Source: Clostridiales bacterium (GTDB lineage: Bacteria > Bacillota > Clostridia > HGM11327). Taken from it: 34,012 nt of DNA. Every line of letters starts with the position of its first letter. Positions within the stretch are counted from its first letter, which is position 1. The notes under the pieces were generated by a model, which had not been told where the DNA came from, did no database searches, and saw only the letters and a program-made list of their open reading frames with translations. Below, piece after piece: positions 23,839-32,480 of this stretch. The stretch is from contig SVGI01000013.1 of assembly GCA_015056385.1 (NCBI GenBank), positions 1-34,012 on the forward strand. Direction: 5' to 3'. Made by a program: the position numbers and the translations under genes.

Positions 23839-24513
23839 TCAAAATATTTTTTCTATGCCGCTGAATATAATTTTCTCAGCATCAAAAATATTTTTCACCA
23901 CAACAGCATCCTTACACTCGTTAACAAGTTTGTTATAGCTTTGGTGGCCTGATGCTACAAGAAGGCACTGCACACCTATTTTCTGTGCAACCTCGTAATC
24001 GTGGTCTGTATCGCCAATCATGAGAACGTTTTTGGGCTGTACCCTTTTCATCCACTCTAAAGCAGTTTGAACCTTGCTGCCTGCACGTATATCACTTTGA
24101 CCTATAACCTCATCAAAATACTGATATATTCTTAAATTTGAAAGCTGGCCAATAAGCATTCCTTCCTCTGTGGCAGATAAAACGATTTGCTTTGTACCGC
24201 ATAATACAAATTTGCGGATTAACTCCCGTACACCCGGGATGAGCCTTGCTTCATTACTTCTTGCCTCGTACAAATCAACCCATTCCCGTGCCAACACGTC
24301 ATAGCTTTCCTTTTCAAAATCAAAGCCAAGCTCCCTGTAATACTCCTTTATAGGAAAATGGAAGCGCTCCCTGTAATCATCAACACCCGTCATAGGCTTA
24401 AGATTACGGCGCAGCAACAGCATGTTGGCGCAGTCCATACCAAGCCTGACATCATCAAGAATTGTTCCGTTGAAATCCCATATTATATGGGAGTATATAC
24501 ATCTATCATTCAT
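23839..24513 (-). CDS. HAD superfamily phosphatase (PGP-like)
   Basis: The 224-residue protein has HAD motif I WDFNGTILDD (D13 nucleophile, Asn in place of the second Asp), motif II QIVLSATE, a Lys in AGSKVQTALEW (motif III) and motif IV MIGDTDHDYEVA. The cap after motif I is helical, as in phosphoglycolate phosphatase-type enzymes. The substrate is unknown. The DxN form of motif I is seen in a recognised subgroup and need not abolish activity. I use ATG 24513 (GGAAG seven bases upstream) rather than the track's 24537, which lies almost at the predicted transcription start. It is divergent from the M32 peptidase gene. Confidence 0.85.
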   Translation of the reverse strand: MNDRCIYSHIIWDFNGTILDDVRLGMDCANMLLLRRNLKPMTGVDDYRERFHFPIKEYYRELGFDFEKESYDVLAREWVDLYEARSNEARLIPGVRELIRKFVLCGTKQIVLSATEEGMLIGQLSNLRIYQYFDEVIGQSDIRAGSKVQTALEWMKRVQPKNVLMIGDTDHDYEVAQKIGVQCLLVASGHQSYNKLVNECKDAVVVKNIFDAEKIIFSGIEKIF

Positions 24514-24546
24514 TATTGTTTCTTCCGTTACTGCCATAATGCTACA

Positions 24547-24575
24547 ATAATACAGGAAAAACCAACCAAAATCAA
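24547..24575 (-). promoter_or_regulatory. Promoter for the HAD phosphatase gene
   Basis: Minus-strand TTGATT (24570-24575), 17-nt spacer, TATTAT (24547-24552). Confidence 0.65.
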
Positions 24576-24593
24576 GAATAATATTGTATAATC

Positions 24594-24622
24594 TTGAAAG
24601 AAGTCGGCTACTGTGTTATACT
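24594..24622 (+). promoter_or_regulatory. Promoter for the M32 peptidase gene
   Basis: TTGAAA (24594-24599), 17-nt spacer, TATACT (24617-24622), 28 nt before the start codon. It is divergent from the HAD promoter. Confidence 0.75.
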
Positions 24623-24650
24623 TTTCATATAAACGTTTCAGGATTATATT

Positions 24651-26147
24651 ATGGACTTAAATACTGCACTTAACAAGCTTTCTCAAACAGAGAAAAAGAT
24701 GTATGCATACGATCACGCAATGAACGCCATATATCTGGACAGCGTTACCGTTGCCCCGAGAGATACCGTTGAAGGCAGAGGTATTGCTATGGGTATTCTT
24801 TCCGAGGAGCATTACAAGGCATTTGTAAACGACGAAACCGAGGAGATACTCAATACACTAAAGGAAAACGAGGCTGCTCTTTCCGCTACTGATAAGGCAA
24901 AGCTTCGTATTCTCTCCCGTTCTCTAGAAAAAACCAAGAAAATCCCTATGGATGAGTATGTACAGTACCAAATTCTTACAAACGAATCCGAAAGCGTGTG
25001 GCACACTGCAAAGGAAATAAACGACTATTCCCTGTTCGTACCTTATATTGATAAAATCGTAGAAGCAAATATAAGATTTGTAAAATACAGACAGCCCGAC
25101 TGCCACCCATACGATACTCTTCTTTCCGATTACGAAAGAGGCATTACAAGGGATACCCTTGATAATTTCTTCAATACCATCAAAAAGCCCGTTATGGAGC
25201 TTGTTGATAAGATAAAGAGCGTACATCAGCCCGATTCTTCATTTTTGAATAAGCATTATCCGGTTGAATCCCAGCGTATTTTGTCCGATTATATTATGCA
25301 GGTGTTGGGCTTGGACCGCGCGCACTGTACTATCGGCGAAACAGAACATCCCTTTGAATTAAGCTTCAACAAGTACGACGTAAGAATCAACACCCATTAC
25401 AATGAGAATGATTTTTCATCCTCCCTTTTTAGTGTAATTCACGAGGGTGGCCACGCAATATATGAATCGAATATCGGAGATAGCTTACAGTACACGTGCC
25501 TCGCTGGCGGTGTATCTATGGGGATACACGAAAGTCAGTCGCGCTTTTTTGAGAACATAATAGGAAGAAGCTATGAATTCATTTCATACGTCTACCCGTA
25601 TATCCTTAAGCTTTTTCCCGACCAGTTAAACGGTGTTTTAGCCTACGACTTTTATCTGGCGGTAAATAAGGCCCAGCCCTCGTTAATACGTACCGAAGCT
25701 GATGAGCTTACGTACCCCTTACACGTGCTTATAAGGTATGAGCTTGAAAGGCAGCTTATAGACGGCAGCATAACGTCAAAGGAGCTTCCCTTTGAATGGA
25801 ACAGGCTTTACAAGGAGTATTTGGGTATAGACGTTCCCGATTACAGGCAGGGTGTGCTTCAGGACGTGCATTGGGCAGGCGGAATGATCGGATATTTCCC
25901 CTCCTACGCATTAGGCAGCGCCTACGGAGCGCAAATGCTTTACGTAATGCAGAAGGAATTTGACTTATCAAAGGATATCGCCAAAGGTGATCTTGAGCGT
26001 ATCAAGGGGTGGTTGTGTAAGAATATTCACTGCCACGGCCTTATGCTTGATCCCTACGACCTCTTTAAGAACGCGTGCGGTGAATTCGACCCTAAGTATT
26101 ATATCAATTATCTCACAGAAAAGTACACGTCATTGTACAACATATAA
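24651..26147 (+). CDS. M32 family metallocarboxypeptidase (Taq carboxypeptidase-like)
   Basis: The 498-residue protein has the M32 zinc motif HEGGHAIYE (HExxH at 264-268), the third-ligand region GIHESQSRFFEN (292-302), and DVRINTHYNENDF and NKAQPSLIRTEADELTYPLHV, all typical of the family. These cytosolic zinc enzymes release C-terminal residues from peptides with broad specificity. Length near 500 is normal. AGGA lies before the ATG. The dCMP deaminase gene follows after 41 nt; a shared transcript is likely but a shared task is not evident. Confidence 0.95.
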   Translation: MDLNTALNKLSQTEKKMYAYDHAMNAIYLDSVTVAPRDTVEGRGIAMGILSEEHYKAFVNDETEEILNTLKENEAALSATDKAKLRILSRSLEKTKKIPMDEYVQYQILTNESESVWHTAKEINDYSLFVPYIDKIVEANIRFVKYRQPDCHPYDTLLSDYERGITRDTLDNFFNTIKKPVMELVDKIKSVHQPDSSFLNKHYPVESQRILSDYIMQVLGLDRAHCTIGETEHPFELSFNKYDVRINTHYNENDFSSSLFSVIHEGGHAIYESNIGDSLQYTCLAGGVSMGIHESQSRFFENIIGRSYEFISYVYPYILKLFPDQLNGVLAYDFYLAVNKAQPSLIRTEADELTYPLHVLIRYELERQLIDGSITSKELPFEWNRLYKEYLGIDVPDYRQGVLQDVHWAGGMIGYFPSYALGSAYGAQMLYVMQKEFDLSKDIAKGDLERIKGWLCKNIHCHGLMLDPYDLFKNACGEFDPKYYINYLTEKYTSLYNI

Positions 26148-26188
26148 ATAATCTTTTATTAGAAATTCCTTAAAGAAAGGCGTATAAA

Positions 26189-26665
26189 ATGAATAAATGG
26201 GACGACAGATTTATGCAGGTTGCTTTTGCAATAGCACAATGGTCAAGCTGTTATCAGCCTAACAGAAAAATAGGTGCAGTAATCGTAAAAAACAAACGTA
26301 TTCTTACAACAGGCTACAACGGAGCGCCCTCGGGATACCCCAGCTGCTGCGACAGAGAGGAATGCTTAAGGCGCAAAATGAACATCCCCTCCGGTAAACA
26401 GCAGGAATATTGCTACGCTATTCATGCAGAGCAAAATGCAATTGTTCAGGCGGCTAAATTAGGTATTTCAATAGACGGTGCAACTATATACTGTACCCAC
26501 CAACCCTGTGTAATTTGCACAAAGCTCATAATAAACAGCGGTATAGAGCGTATTGTGTACAAGTATCCCTACCCCGATGAGCTTTCATTATCTATACTCA
26601 GTGAGCTTCCTATAAAATTAGAGCAATACACAGACCCTGTAAAACTCGAAATAATTGCGGAATAA
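26189..26665 (+). CDS. Deoxycytidylate (dCMP) deaminase family protein
   Basis: The 158-residue protein has the zinc/cytidine-deaminase motif HAEQNAI (H79, E81) and PCVICTK (C107, C110), plus the dCMP-deaminase-type extension GYNGAPSGYPSCCDREECLRR, whose Cys residues often bind a second zinc. The enzyme converts dCMP to dUMP for thymidylate synthesis; ComEB proteins are the same family. Length is normal. AAAGG precedes the start. A 9-bp hairpin (26651-26676) overlaps its stop codon. Confidence 0.92.
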   Translation: MNKWDDRFMQVAFAIAQWSSCYQPNRKIGAVIVKNKRILTTGYNGAPSGYPSCCDREECLRRKMNIPSGKQQEYCYAIHAEQNAIVQAAKLGISIDGATIYCTHQPCVICTKLIINSGIERIVYKYPYPDELSLSILSELPIKLEQYTDPVKLEIIAE

Positions 26666-26676
26666 TTCGCAATTAT
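26651..26676 (+). repeat. Hairpin overlapping the dCMP deaminase stop
   Basis: ATAATTGCG (26651-26659) pairs with CGCAATTAT (26668-26676) over 8 nt. No T-run follows, so a terminator role is doubtful; the strong terminator-like hairpin at 26783 may serve instead. Confidence 0.45.
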
Positions 26677-26748
26677 TAATCTATGAAATATTATCATTAT
26701 TTTTCGCGTTTTATCGTGCGTAAAAGTATTATCAACAGCGTTTTTTCA

Positions 26749-26777
26749 TTGAGATTTACGACAAAATGTGGTATAAT
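26749..26777 (+). promoter_or_regulatory. Promoter upstream of the 2-oxoacid dehydrogenase operon
   Basis: TTGAGA (26749-26754), 17-nt spacer, TATAAT (26772-26777), giving an expected start near 26784, right at the 5' base of the hairpin that follows. Confidence 0.78.
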
Positions 26778-26782
26778 ATCTC

Positions 26783-26819
26783 CCGGTGTTTAAGAGTAAT
26801 CTTAAAAACCGGTTTTTTT
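26783..26819 (+). terminator. Terminator/attenuator-like hairpin in the leader of the dehydrogenase operon
   Basis: CCGGTGTTTAAG (26783-26794) pairs with CTTAAAAACCGG (26801-26812), 11 of 12 pairs with one G-A mismatch and a 6-nt loop, followed by seven T. It starts at or next to the predicted transcription start and lies 36 nt before the E2 gene. It could be the terminator of the upstream dCMP deaminase transcript, an attenuator of the dehydrogenase operon, or both. Confidence 0.75.
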
Positions 26820-26855
26820 ATGTAAAAAATACTCACTAATCAGGAGGTTACATAC

Positions 26856-28178
26856 ATGGCAGTAGCTATTGTAATGCCAAAACAAGGTAACACAGTTGAA
26901 AGCTGTATTCTCTCAAAGTGGTATGTTAAGGTTGGCGACAAGGTAAAAATCGGCGATCTTCTCTTTAACTACGAGACAGACAAATCCACCTTTGACGAGG
27001 AATGTAAAAACGAAGGCGAAGTCCTTGCATTACTTTACGAGGAGGGTGAGGATATCCCCTGCCTTCTCAACGTTATGGTAATAGGTGAGCACGGTGAAGA
27101 TATTTCTTCCCTCGTTGCAGCATCCGACGCCAATACCGAAGAAGTAAAGCAGGAGGAGGTCAAGGTTGAAATTAAGGAAGAGGTTGTTGCCACAACTGCG
27201 CCCGAAAGCGCAGGAGATAAAATTTTCATTTCTCCCAGAGCACGTATGCTTGCAGACAAGGCAAAAATCGACGTTTCCTTTGCAACTCCTACCGGTCCCC
27301 AGGGCCGTATAATCGAGCGTGATATCGAACGCCTTATTGCTCAGGGCGCACCTACAACAGCAGGCGCTATCGGCAAGGCAAATAGTTCAATGGCAGGAAC
27401 AGGCATTGGTTCCCGTATTTCCACAGGCGATCTTACATCCAAGGTTGCAGCTGTTGAAAACACACCTGTTGTTCCCGAATACGTTGACGAAAAGCTTACA
27501 ACAATCAGGAAAACCATTGCTAAAACCATGCATGCTTCTATGTCTGACATGGCTCAGCTTACACTTAACACATCCTTTGATGCAACTTCTATTCTTAACT
27601 TCAGAAAGCATCTTAAGGCTGTTCAGGAGGAAAACAATCTTCCCAACGTTACACTTAACGATATTATACTCTTTGCAGTAGCACGTGTACTTACAAAGCA
27701 CACAAATATCAATGCTCATTTTATTGACGGTACTACATTGAGAAGATTTAACGGCGTTAACCTTGGTATTGCAGTTGATACAGAGCGCGGACTTATGGTT
27801 CCCACTCTCTTTGGCGCAAACAAGGTAAGCCTCTTTGATATTTCCGCACAGACAAAGGCCCTTGCCAAATCTGCACAAGCCGGTACTATCAGCCCCGACC
27901 TTCTTTCAGGCAGCACATTCACAGTAACCAACCTCGGTTCACTGGGTATTGAATCCTTCACTCCCATTATCAACCCCCCGCAGGTTGCTATCCTCGGTGT
28001 TGATAACATTACGTGGAAAATCAAAAACGGCGGCGACAAGCCCGAATATTATCAGGCTATGGGTCTTTCTCTTACTATTGACCACAGAGTTGTTGACGGT
28101 GCACCTGCAGCAAGATTCCTCCAGGATCTCTGCAAGTACCTTGAAAACTTCGACGTTTACGCTCTTTTGAACGCATAA
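26856..28178 (+). CDS. Dihydrolipoamide acyltransferase (E2) of a 2-oxoacid dehydrogenase complex
   Basis: The 440-residue protein has one lipoyl domain (residues 1-85) with the lipoylation motif ETDKS (K43), a Glu/Lys-rich linker, an E1/E3-binding domain ISPRARMLADKAKIDVSFATPTGPQGRIIERDIE (about 124-158), a second flexible linker, and a catalytic domain ending in the active-site motif DHRVVDG (H410, D414). It forms the core that passes the acyl group from E1 to CoA. The start has AGGAGG nine bases upstream. It is first in the operon, ahead of E3 and E1, and the acyl specificity (acetyl or branched) is not clear. The MPKQGNTVESC start of the lipoyl domain resembles acetoin/pyruvate-type E2 proteins. 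Confidence 0.95.
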   Translation: MAVAIVMPKQGNTVESCILSKWYVKVGDKVKIGDLLFNYETDKSTFDEECKNEGEVLALLYEEGEDIPCLLNVMVIGEHGEDISSLVAASDANTEEVKQEEVKVEIKEEVVATTAPESAGDKIFISPRARMLADKAKIDVSFATPTGPQGRIIERDIERLIAQGAPTTAGAIGKANSSMAGTGIGSRISTGDLTSKVAAVENTPVVPEYVDEKLTTIRKTIAKTMHASMSDMAQLTLNTSFDATSILNFRKHLKAVQEENNLPNVTLNDIILFAVARVLTKHTNINAHFIDGTTLRRFNGVNLGIAVDTERGLMVPTLFGANKVSLFDISAQTKALAKSAQAGTISPDLLSGSTFTVTNLGSLGIESFTPIINPPQVAILGVDNITWKIKNGGDKPEYYQAMGLSLTIDHRVVDGAPAARFLQDLCKYLENFDVYALLNA

Positions 28179-28191
28179 GGAGGAGCATAAT

Positions 28192-29556
28192 ATGGTATAC
28201 GATCTTATAGTAATCGGCGCAGGCCCTGCCGGATATTTAGGTGCAGAGCGTGCAGCAAAGGCAGGAATGTCAACTCTCGTTATCGAAAAAAACAAGGTTG
28301 GCGGTGTTTGCCTCAACGAGGGCTGTGTTCCCACAAAATCCTTCCTCTACTCTGCAAAGATGTTCGATCACGCAAAGGAAGGTAAAAAATACGGTCTTAC
28401 AGTAGAAAATGTTTCTATCGACCACTCTGCAGTTGCAGCAAGAAAGGATAAGGTTGTTCGCGTGCTTGTTTCAGGCATTCGCGCTCAGCTTAAGGCTTGC
28501 GGCGCTACGCTTGTAGAGGGTGAGGCTAAAATCAAGGGCAAAACTGCCGAGGGCTACGTTGTTGCAGTAGGTGCAGATGAATACACAGCAAAGCACCTTC
28601 TCCTTGCAACAGGCTCCGAGGCTATTGTGCCCCCTATTCCCGGCTTGCGCGAGGGCATTACAACGGGCTTTGTATGCACAAACCGTGAGATTCTTGATGC
28701 AAAGCTTCAGCAGCCCAAAACTCTTGCAGTTATCGGTGGCGGCGTTATCGGCCTTGAAATGGCTTCATACTTCAACTCCATCGGAACAAAGGTAACTGTT
28801 ATCGAAATGCTCCCCAAAATCGGCGGACCTCTTGATGACGAGCTTGCAGCTACGCTTCAGAAGGAGTATGAGAAAAAGGGTATTACATTCCTTCTCAATA
28901 CAAAGGCTGTTTCAGTTGGCGACGGCAAGGTTGTTTATGAAAAGGATGGCGCACAGGCAGAGCTCGAAACAGAAAAGGTGCTTTGCTGCATAGGCAGACG
29001 TCCCTCTGTTGCAGGCATAGGTCTTGAAAACATCGGTGTTAACGCCGAAAGAGCAATTAAGGTTGATGAATTCGGCAAAACCAACGTTCCCAACGTCTAC
29101 TGCGCAGGCGACGCAAACGGTACAAGCATGCTTGCACACACAGCATACAGAGAGGCTGAGGTTTGCGTAAACAATATGCTTGGTAAGAAGGATATGATGC
29201 GCTACGACGCTATTCCCTCTATCATATACACAAATCCTGAGGTTGCATGGTGCGGAATGAATGAGGCACAGGCAAAGGCTGCAGGTATAGATTATGAGGT
29301 TGCAAAGATTTCTATGCGTTACTCCGGCAGATTTGTTGCAGAAAACGAAGGCGCAGACGGAATTTGCAAGATAATAGTCAATAAAAAATACAACACCGTA
29401 ATCGGCGTTCATATGCTGGGTAACCCCTCATCCGAAATCATTTACGGTGCCGCAATGATGATCGAAAACGAAATGCGTGTGGACGATATCAAGGAAATAG
29501 TATTCCCCCACCCCACCGTTTCCGAAATTCTCAGAGAAGCAATTTTTGAAATATAA
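28192..29556 (+). CDS. lpdA: Dihydrolipoyl dehydrogenase (E3)
   Basis: The 454-residue flavoprotein has FAD loop VIGAGPAGYLGAERAAKAG, the redox disulfide CLNEGC (C40, C45), the NAD-binding loop VIGGGVIGLEMASYF, VYCAGDANG (second FAD motif), and the catalytic His-Glu pair HPTVSE (H440, E445). It reoxidises dihydrolipoyl-E2 with NAD. There is no N-terminal lipoyl domain on this E3. The gene follows E2 by 13 nt with a GGAGG site. Length is normal. Confidence 0.97.
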   Translation: MVYDLIVIGAGPAGYLGAERAAKAGMSTLVIEKNKVGGVCLNEGCVPTKSFLYSAKMFDHAKEGKKYGLTVENVSIDHSAVAARKDKVVRVLVSGIRAQLKACGATLVEGEAKIKGKTAEGYVVAVGADEYTAKHLLLATGSEAIVPPIPGLREGITTGFVCTNREILDAKLQQPKTLAVIGGGVIGLEMASYFNSIGTKVTVIEMLPKIGGPLDDELAATLQKEYEKKGITFLLNTKAVSVGDGKVVYEKDGAQAELETEKVLCCIGRRPSVAGIGLENIGVNAERAIKVDEFGKTNVPNVYCAGDANGTSMLAHTAYREAEVCVNNMLGKKDMMRYDAIPSIIYTNPEVAWCGMNEAQAKAAGIDYEVAKISMRYSGRFVAENEGADGICKIIVNKKYNTVIGVHMLGNPSSEIIYGAAMMIENEMRVDDIKEIVFPHPTVSEILREAIFEI

Positions 29557-29577
29557 TAAGGAATGGAGATATAAATC

Positions 29578-32046
29578 ATGCCTAAGAATCAATATGTTGA
29601 TCCTAACGAATTGAGGAAAAGCGGATATCTTAAATTCAAGGATATTCCCCTCAACCAGTATAAAAAAACAGTATCCGAGGTACGCGGCGAGTACACAGAT
29701 GAAGAGCTTGTAAGAATCTTCAACGATATGTACGTTATCAGAGAATTTGAAACAATGCTTAACTCTATCAAGCGTGAAGGCTCCTACAACGGCGTTGCAT
29801 ACGACAACCCCGGCCCTGCTCACCTTTCTATGGGTCAGGAAGCAGCTGCTGTCGGTCAGGCATTCCACCTCACAATTGACGACTATATTTTCGGCTCACA
29901 CAGAAGCCACGGCGAAATCATCGCAAAGGGTCTTTCAGCTATCAACAAGCTTTCAGATGAAGAGCTTATGAATATAATGAAGGAATTCGATAACGGCAGA
30001 ATACTTTCTATCGTTGAAAAATACCTTCCCACAGATAACGTAAAGGATCTTGCAGAAAGCTTCCTCCTTTACGGTATCTTGGCTGAAATCTTCGCACGTG
30101 ACACAGGCTTCACACACGGCTTGGGCGGTTCAATGCACGCATTCTTCCTCCCCTTCGGTATCTATCCCAACAACGCTATCGTTGGTGGTTCAGGCCCCGT
30201 TGCAACAGGTGCTGCTCTTTACAAAAAGTGCAACAAGAAGCCAGGTATCGTAATCGCTAACTTCGGCGACGGTTCACTCGGCTGCGGTCCTGTTCTTGAA
30301 TCTCTTAACTTTGCTGCTATGGATCAGTACAGAATGCTTTGGGAAGATGAATATAAGGGCGGCCTCCCCATCCTCTTCAACGTAATGAACAACACATACG
30401 GTATGGGCGGCCAGACAAACGGCGAAACAATGGCATACGGCATCCTCGCACGTTTGGGTGCAGGTGTTACAGAAAGCCAGCTCCATTCCGAGAGAGTTGA
30501 CGGCTACAACCCCCTTGCTGTTATTGATGCTACGAAGCGCAAAAAAGAGCTTCTCCTCAAGGGTGAAGGTCCTGCAATGCTGGACGTTGTTACATACCGT
30601 TTCGGCGGACACTCCCCCTCTGACGCTTCTACATACAGAACAAAGGAAGAAATCGCAGCTTGGGAAGAGCAGGATTCCATCAAGGAATACTCCGCACAGC
30701 TTGCTGCTGCAGGTGTTCTTGGTGAAGATGGTACAGTAGCGATTAAAGAGCGCATCATAAAGAAGCTCACAGAAATCGTTAAGCTTTGCATCAACGATGA
30801 AATCTCTCCCAGAATGGACCTTAATGCCTGCCCCACAAGAATCGCAGACATTATGTACTCCAACGAATCAAAGCCCGCTCTTGACGACAGAAAGCCTGAC
30901 GTTAACATGCCCTATGAGGAAAACCCCCGTGTTGCTCAGATCGCAAAGAAAGAGCGTTATGCATTCAAGAACGGCAAGCCCGTATCAAAGAATCAGGCAT
31001 ATCAGCTTCGTGACGGTATCTTCGAGGCAGTTGCTCACGCATTCTACACAGACCCCACACTTATCGCATACGGCGAAGACAACCGTGACTGGGGCGGCGC
31101 ATTCGCTGCATACAGAGGTCTTACAGAGGCTCTTCCCTATCACAGATTTTTCAATGCACCTATTTCCGAGGCAGCTATTGTTGGTACTGCAGTTGGTTAT
31201 GCAATGTGCGGCGGCAGAGCTCTTGTTGAGCTTATGTACTGCGACTTTATCGGCCGTGCAGGCGATGAAGTATTCAACCAGCTTGCAAAATGGCAGGCAA
31301 TGAGCAGCGGACTCCTTAAGATGCCCGTTGTTTTGAGAATCTCCGTTGGTTCTAAGTACGGCGCACAGCACTCTCAGGACTGGACATCTCTTACAGCTCA
31401 CATCCCCGGCCTCAAGGTTTGCTTCCCTGCAACACCTTATGATGCAAAGGGTCTTCTCAACACAGCACTTTCAGGAACAGACCCCGTTATCTTCTTCGAA
31501 AGCCAGAGAATTTACGACGTTGGTGAGCAGTTCCACGAGGAAGGCGTACCCGAGGGCTACTATGAGATTCCGATCGGCGAGCCCGATATCAAGCGCGAGG
31601 GTAAGGATATCACAATTCTTAACATCGGTGCTTCTCTCTACAGAGTACTCCCTGCAGCAGACAGACTTAAGAACGAATTCGGCATTGAGGCTGAGGTTGT
31701 TGACGCACGTTCACTCGTTCCCTTCAACTACGATCTCCTCCTTGAATCTGTAAAGAAGACAGGCCGTCTTGTTCTCGTAAGTGATGCTTGCGAGCGCGGA
31801 AGCTTCCTTAACGACATTGCACGTAACATCACAGAACTTGCATTCGATTACCTCGATGCACCGCCCGTTGTTGTTGGCGCAAAGAACTGGATCACACCTG
31901 CTTACGAGCTTGACAATTACTTCTTCCCCCAGGCATCCTGGATTCTTGATGCTATTAACGAGAAGATTCTTCCCCTTAAGGGCTATGTTCCCGTAAGCAA
32001 CCAGACAAACGCACAGCAGATCGAAGAAGCTAAAAAAGGCATCTGA
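29578..32046 (+). CDS. Fused E1 alpha-beta, thiamine diphosphate-dependent 2-oxoacid dehydrogenase
   Basis: The 822-residue protein joins an alpha-like half and a beta-like half. Alpha: GSHRSHGEIIAKG (106-118), GFTHGLGGSMHAFF, and the TPP-binding motif GDGSLGCG (230-237) with the distal NN of VMNNTYG (271-272). Beta: ALIAYGEDNRDWGG, FFNAPISEAAIVGTAVGYA, KYGAQHSQDW and VVDARSLVPFNYD. E1 decarboxylates a 2-oxoacid and acylates the lipoyl arm of E2. Between GEIIAKG and GFTHGLGG there is an extra stretch of about 40-50 residues (NKLSDEELMNIMKEF...) that typical E1 alpha lacks. The substrate (pyruvate, branched-chain, acetoin or other) is not readable. GGAG lies before the ATG. A terminator follows. 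Confidence 0.92.
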   Translation: MPKNQYVDPNELRKSGYLKFKDIPLNQYKKTVSEVRGEYTDEELVRIFNDMYVIREFETMLNSIKREGSYNGVAYDNPGPAHLSMGQEAAAVGQAFHLTIDDYIFGSHRSHGEIIAKGLSAINKLSDEELMNIMKEFDNGRILSIVEKYLPTDNVKDLAESFLLYGILAEIFARDTGFTHGLGGSMHAFFLPFGIYPNNAIVGGSGPVATGAALYKKCNKKPGIVIANFGDGSLGCGPVLESLNFAAMDQYRMLWEDEYKGGLPILFNVMNNTYGMGGQTNGETMAYGILARLGAGVTESQLHSERVDGYNPLAVIDATKRKKELLLKGEGPAMLDVVTYRFGGHSPSDASTYRTKEEIAAWEEQDSIKEYSAQLAAAGVLGEDGTVAIKERIIKKLTEIVKLCINDEISPRMDLNACPTRIADIMYSNESKPALDDRKPDVNMPYEENPRVAQIAKKERYAFKNGKPVSKNQAYQLRDGIFEAVAHAFYTDPTLIAYGEDNRDWGGAFAAYRGLTEALPYHRFFNAPISEAAIVGTAVGYAMCGGRALVELMYCDFIGRAGDEVFNQLAKWQAMSSGLLKMPVVLRISVGSKYGAQHSQDWTSLTAHIPGLKVCFPATPYDAKGLLNTALSGTDPVIFFESQRIYDVGEQFHEEGVPEGYYEIPIGEPDIKREGKDITILNIGASLYRVLPAADRLKNEFGIEAEVVDARSLVPFNYDLLLESVKKTGRLVLVSDACERGSFLNDIARNITELAFDYLDAPPVVVGAKNWITPAYELDNYFFPQASWILDAINEKILPLKGYVPVSNQTNAQQIEEAKKGI

Positions 32047-32067
32047 TGATTTGAATAATTAAAGCTG

Positions 32068-32103
32068 AAAAAGCCGTAGTTGATTTCGACTACGGCTTTT
32101 TTG
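32068..32103 (+). terminator. Intrinsic terminator of the dehydrogenase operon
   Basis: AAAAAGCCGTAGTTG pairs with CGACTACGGCTTTTTT (one G-T pair) over a 4-nt loop; 22 nt after the E1 stop, with a T-run. Confidence 0.92.
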
Positions 32104-32171
32104 TGATTATATACATTTCTTCATTTTTTGACAACAACAAGTTCAGTTCACATCATTGTAATACTAAAACC

Positions 32172-32214
32172 AAAATAAAAAGCCGATGGAAAATCGACTG
32201 ATTCTCCACCGGCT
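32172..32214 (-). terminator. Intrinsic terminator after the 66-residue gene
   Basis: On the minus strand AGCCGGTGGA pairs with TCCATCGGCT (one G-U pair; bases 32181-32214) and is followed by TTTTATTTTG. On the plus strand the wobble becomes an A-C mismatch, so the hairpin favours minus-strand RNA. Confidence 0.78.
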
Positions 32215-32219
32215 ATTTG

Positions 32220-32420
32220 TTATAATTTTTCTACCTTTTCTTTTACTTCTCCAGTAAGTATATGACTTATAAGCGTAATTATGCAATTATCACGGCCAAA
32301 CACACAAACAATCACTGCAGGTTTTTCATACCATATGTCCGTTTCTTTTTCGCCATAATTTTCGAGATAGTATTCCCGAAGTTTTTTTGCATGTATCTCT
32401 TTATCAAGAATAGCAGCCAC
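32220..32420 (-). CDS. Small hypothetical protein (66 aa)
   Basis: The start is GTG 32420 with AGAGAGG nine bases upstream. The product (MAAILDKEIHAKKLREYYLENYGEKETDIWYEKPAVIVCVFG...) is charged and soluble: an N-terminal helix rich in Lys/Glu followed by a hydrophobic strand region and a charged tail. I recognise no family. It lies 60 nt downstream of the ATP-grasp gene on the same strand with no terminator between, and ends six bases before a terminator, so it seems to be the last gene of the aminotransferase/ATP-grasp transcript. Confidence 0.6.
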   Translation of the reverse strand: MAAILDKEIHAKKLREYYLENYGEKETDIWYEKPAVIVCVFGRDNCIITLISHILTGEVKEKVEKL

Positions 32421-32480
32421 AATAATTAACCTCTCTGTCTAAAAAAATATACTGTCAAGATGCATCCATACCTGTCAATA

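Noticed and set aside
28912-29412. 166-residue Cys-rich ORF opposite lpdA, and similar ones at 27387-27878 and 30985-31401
   Set aside because: All are antisense to strongly biased dehydrogenase genes, with low-complexity Cys/Val/Asn composition and no start signals.
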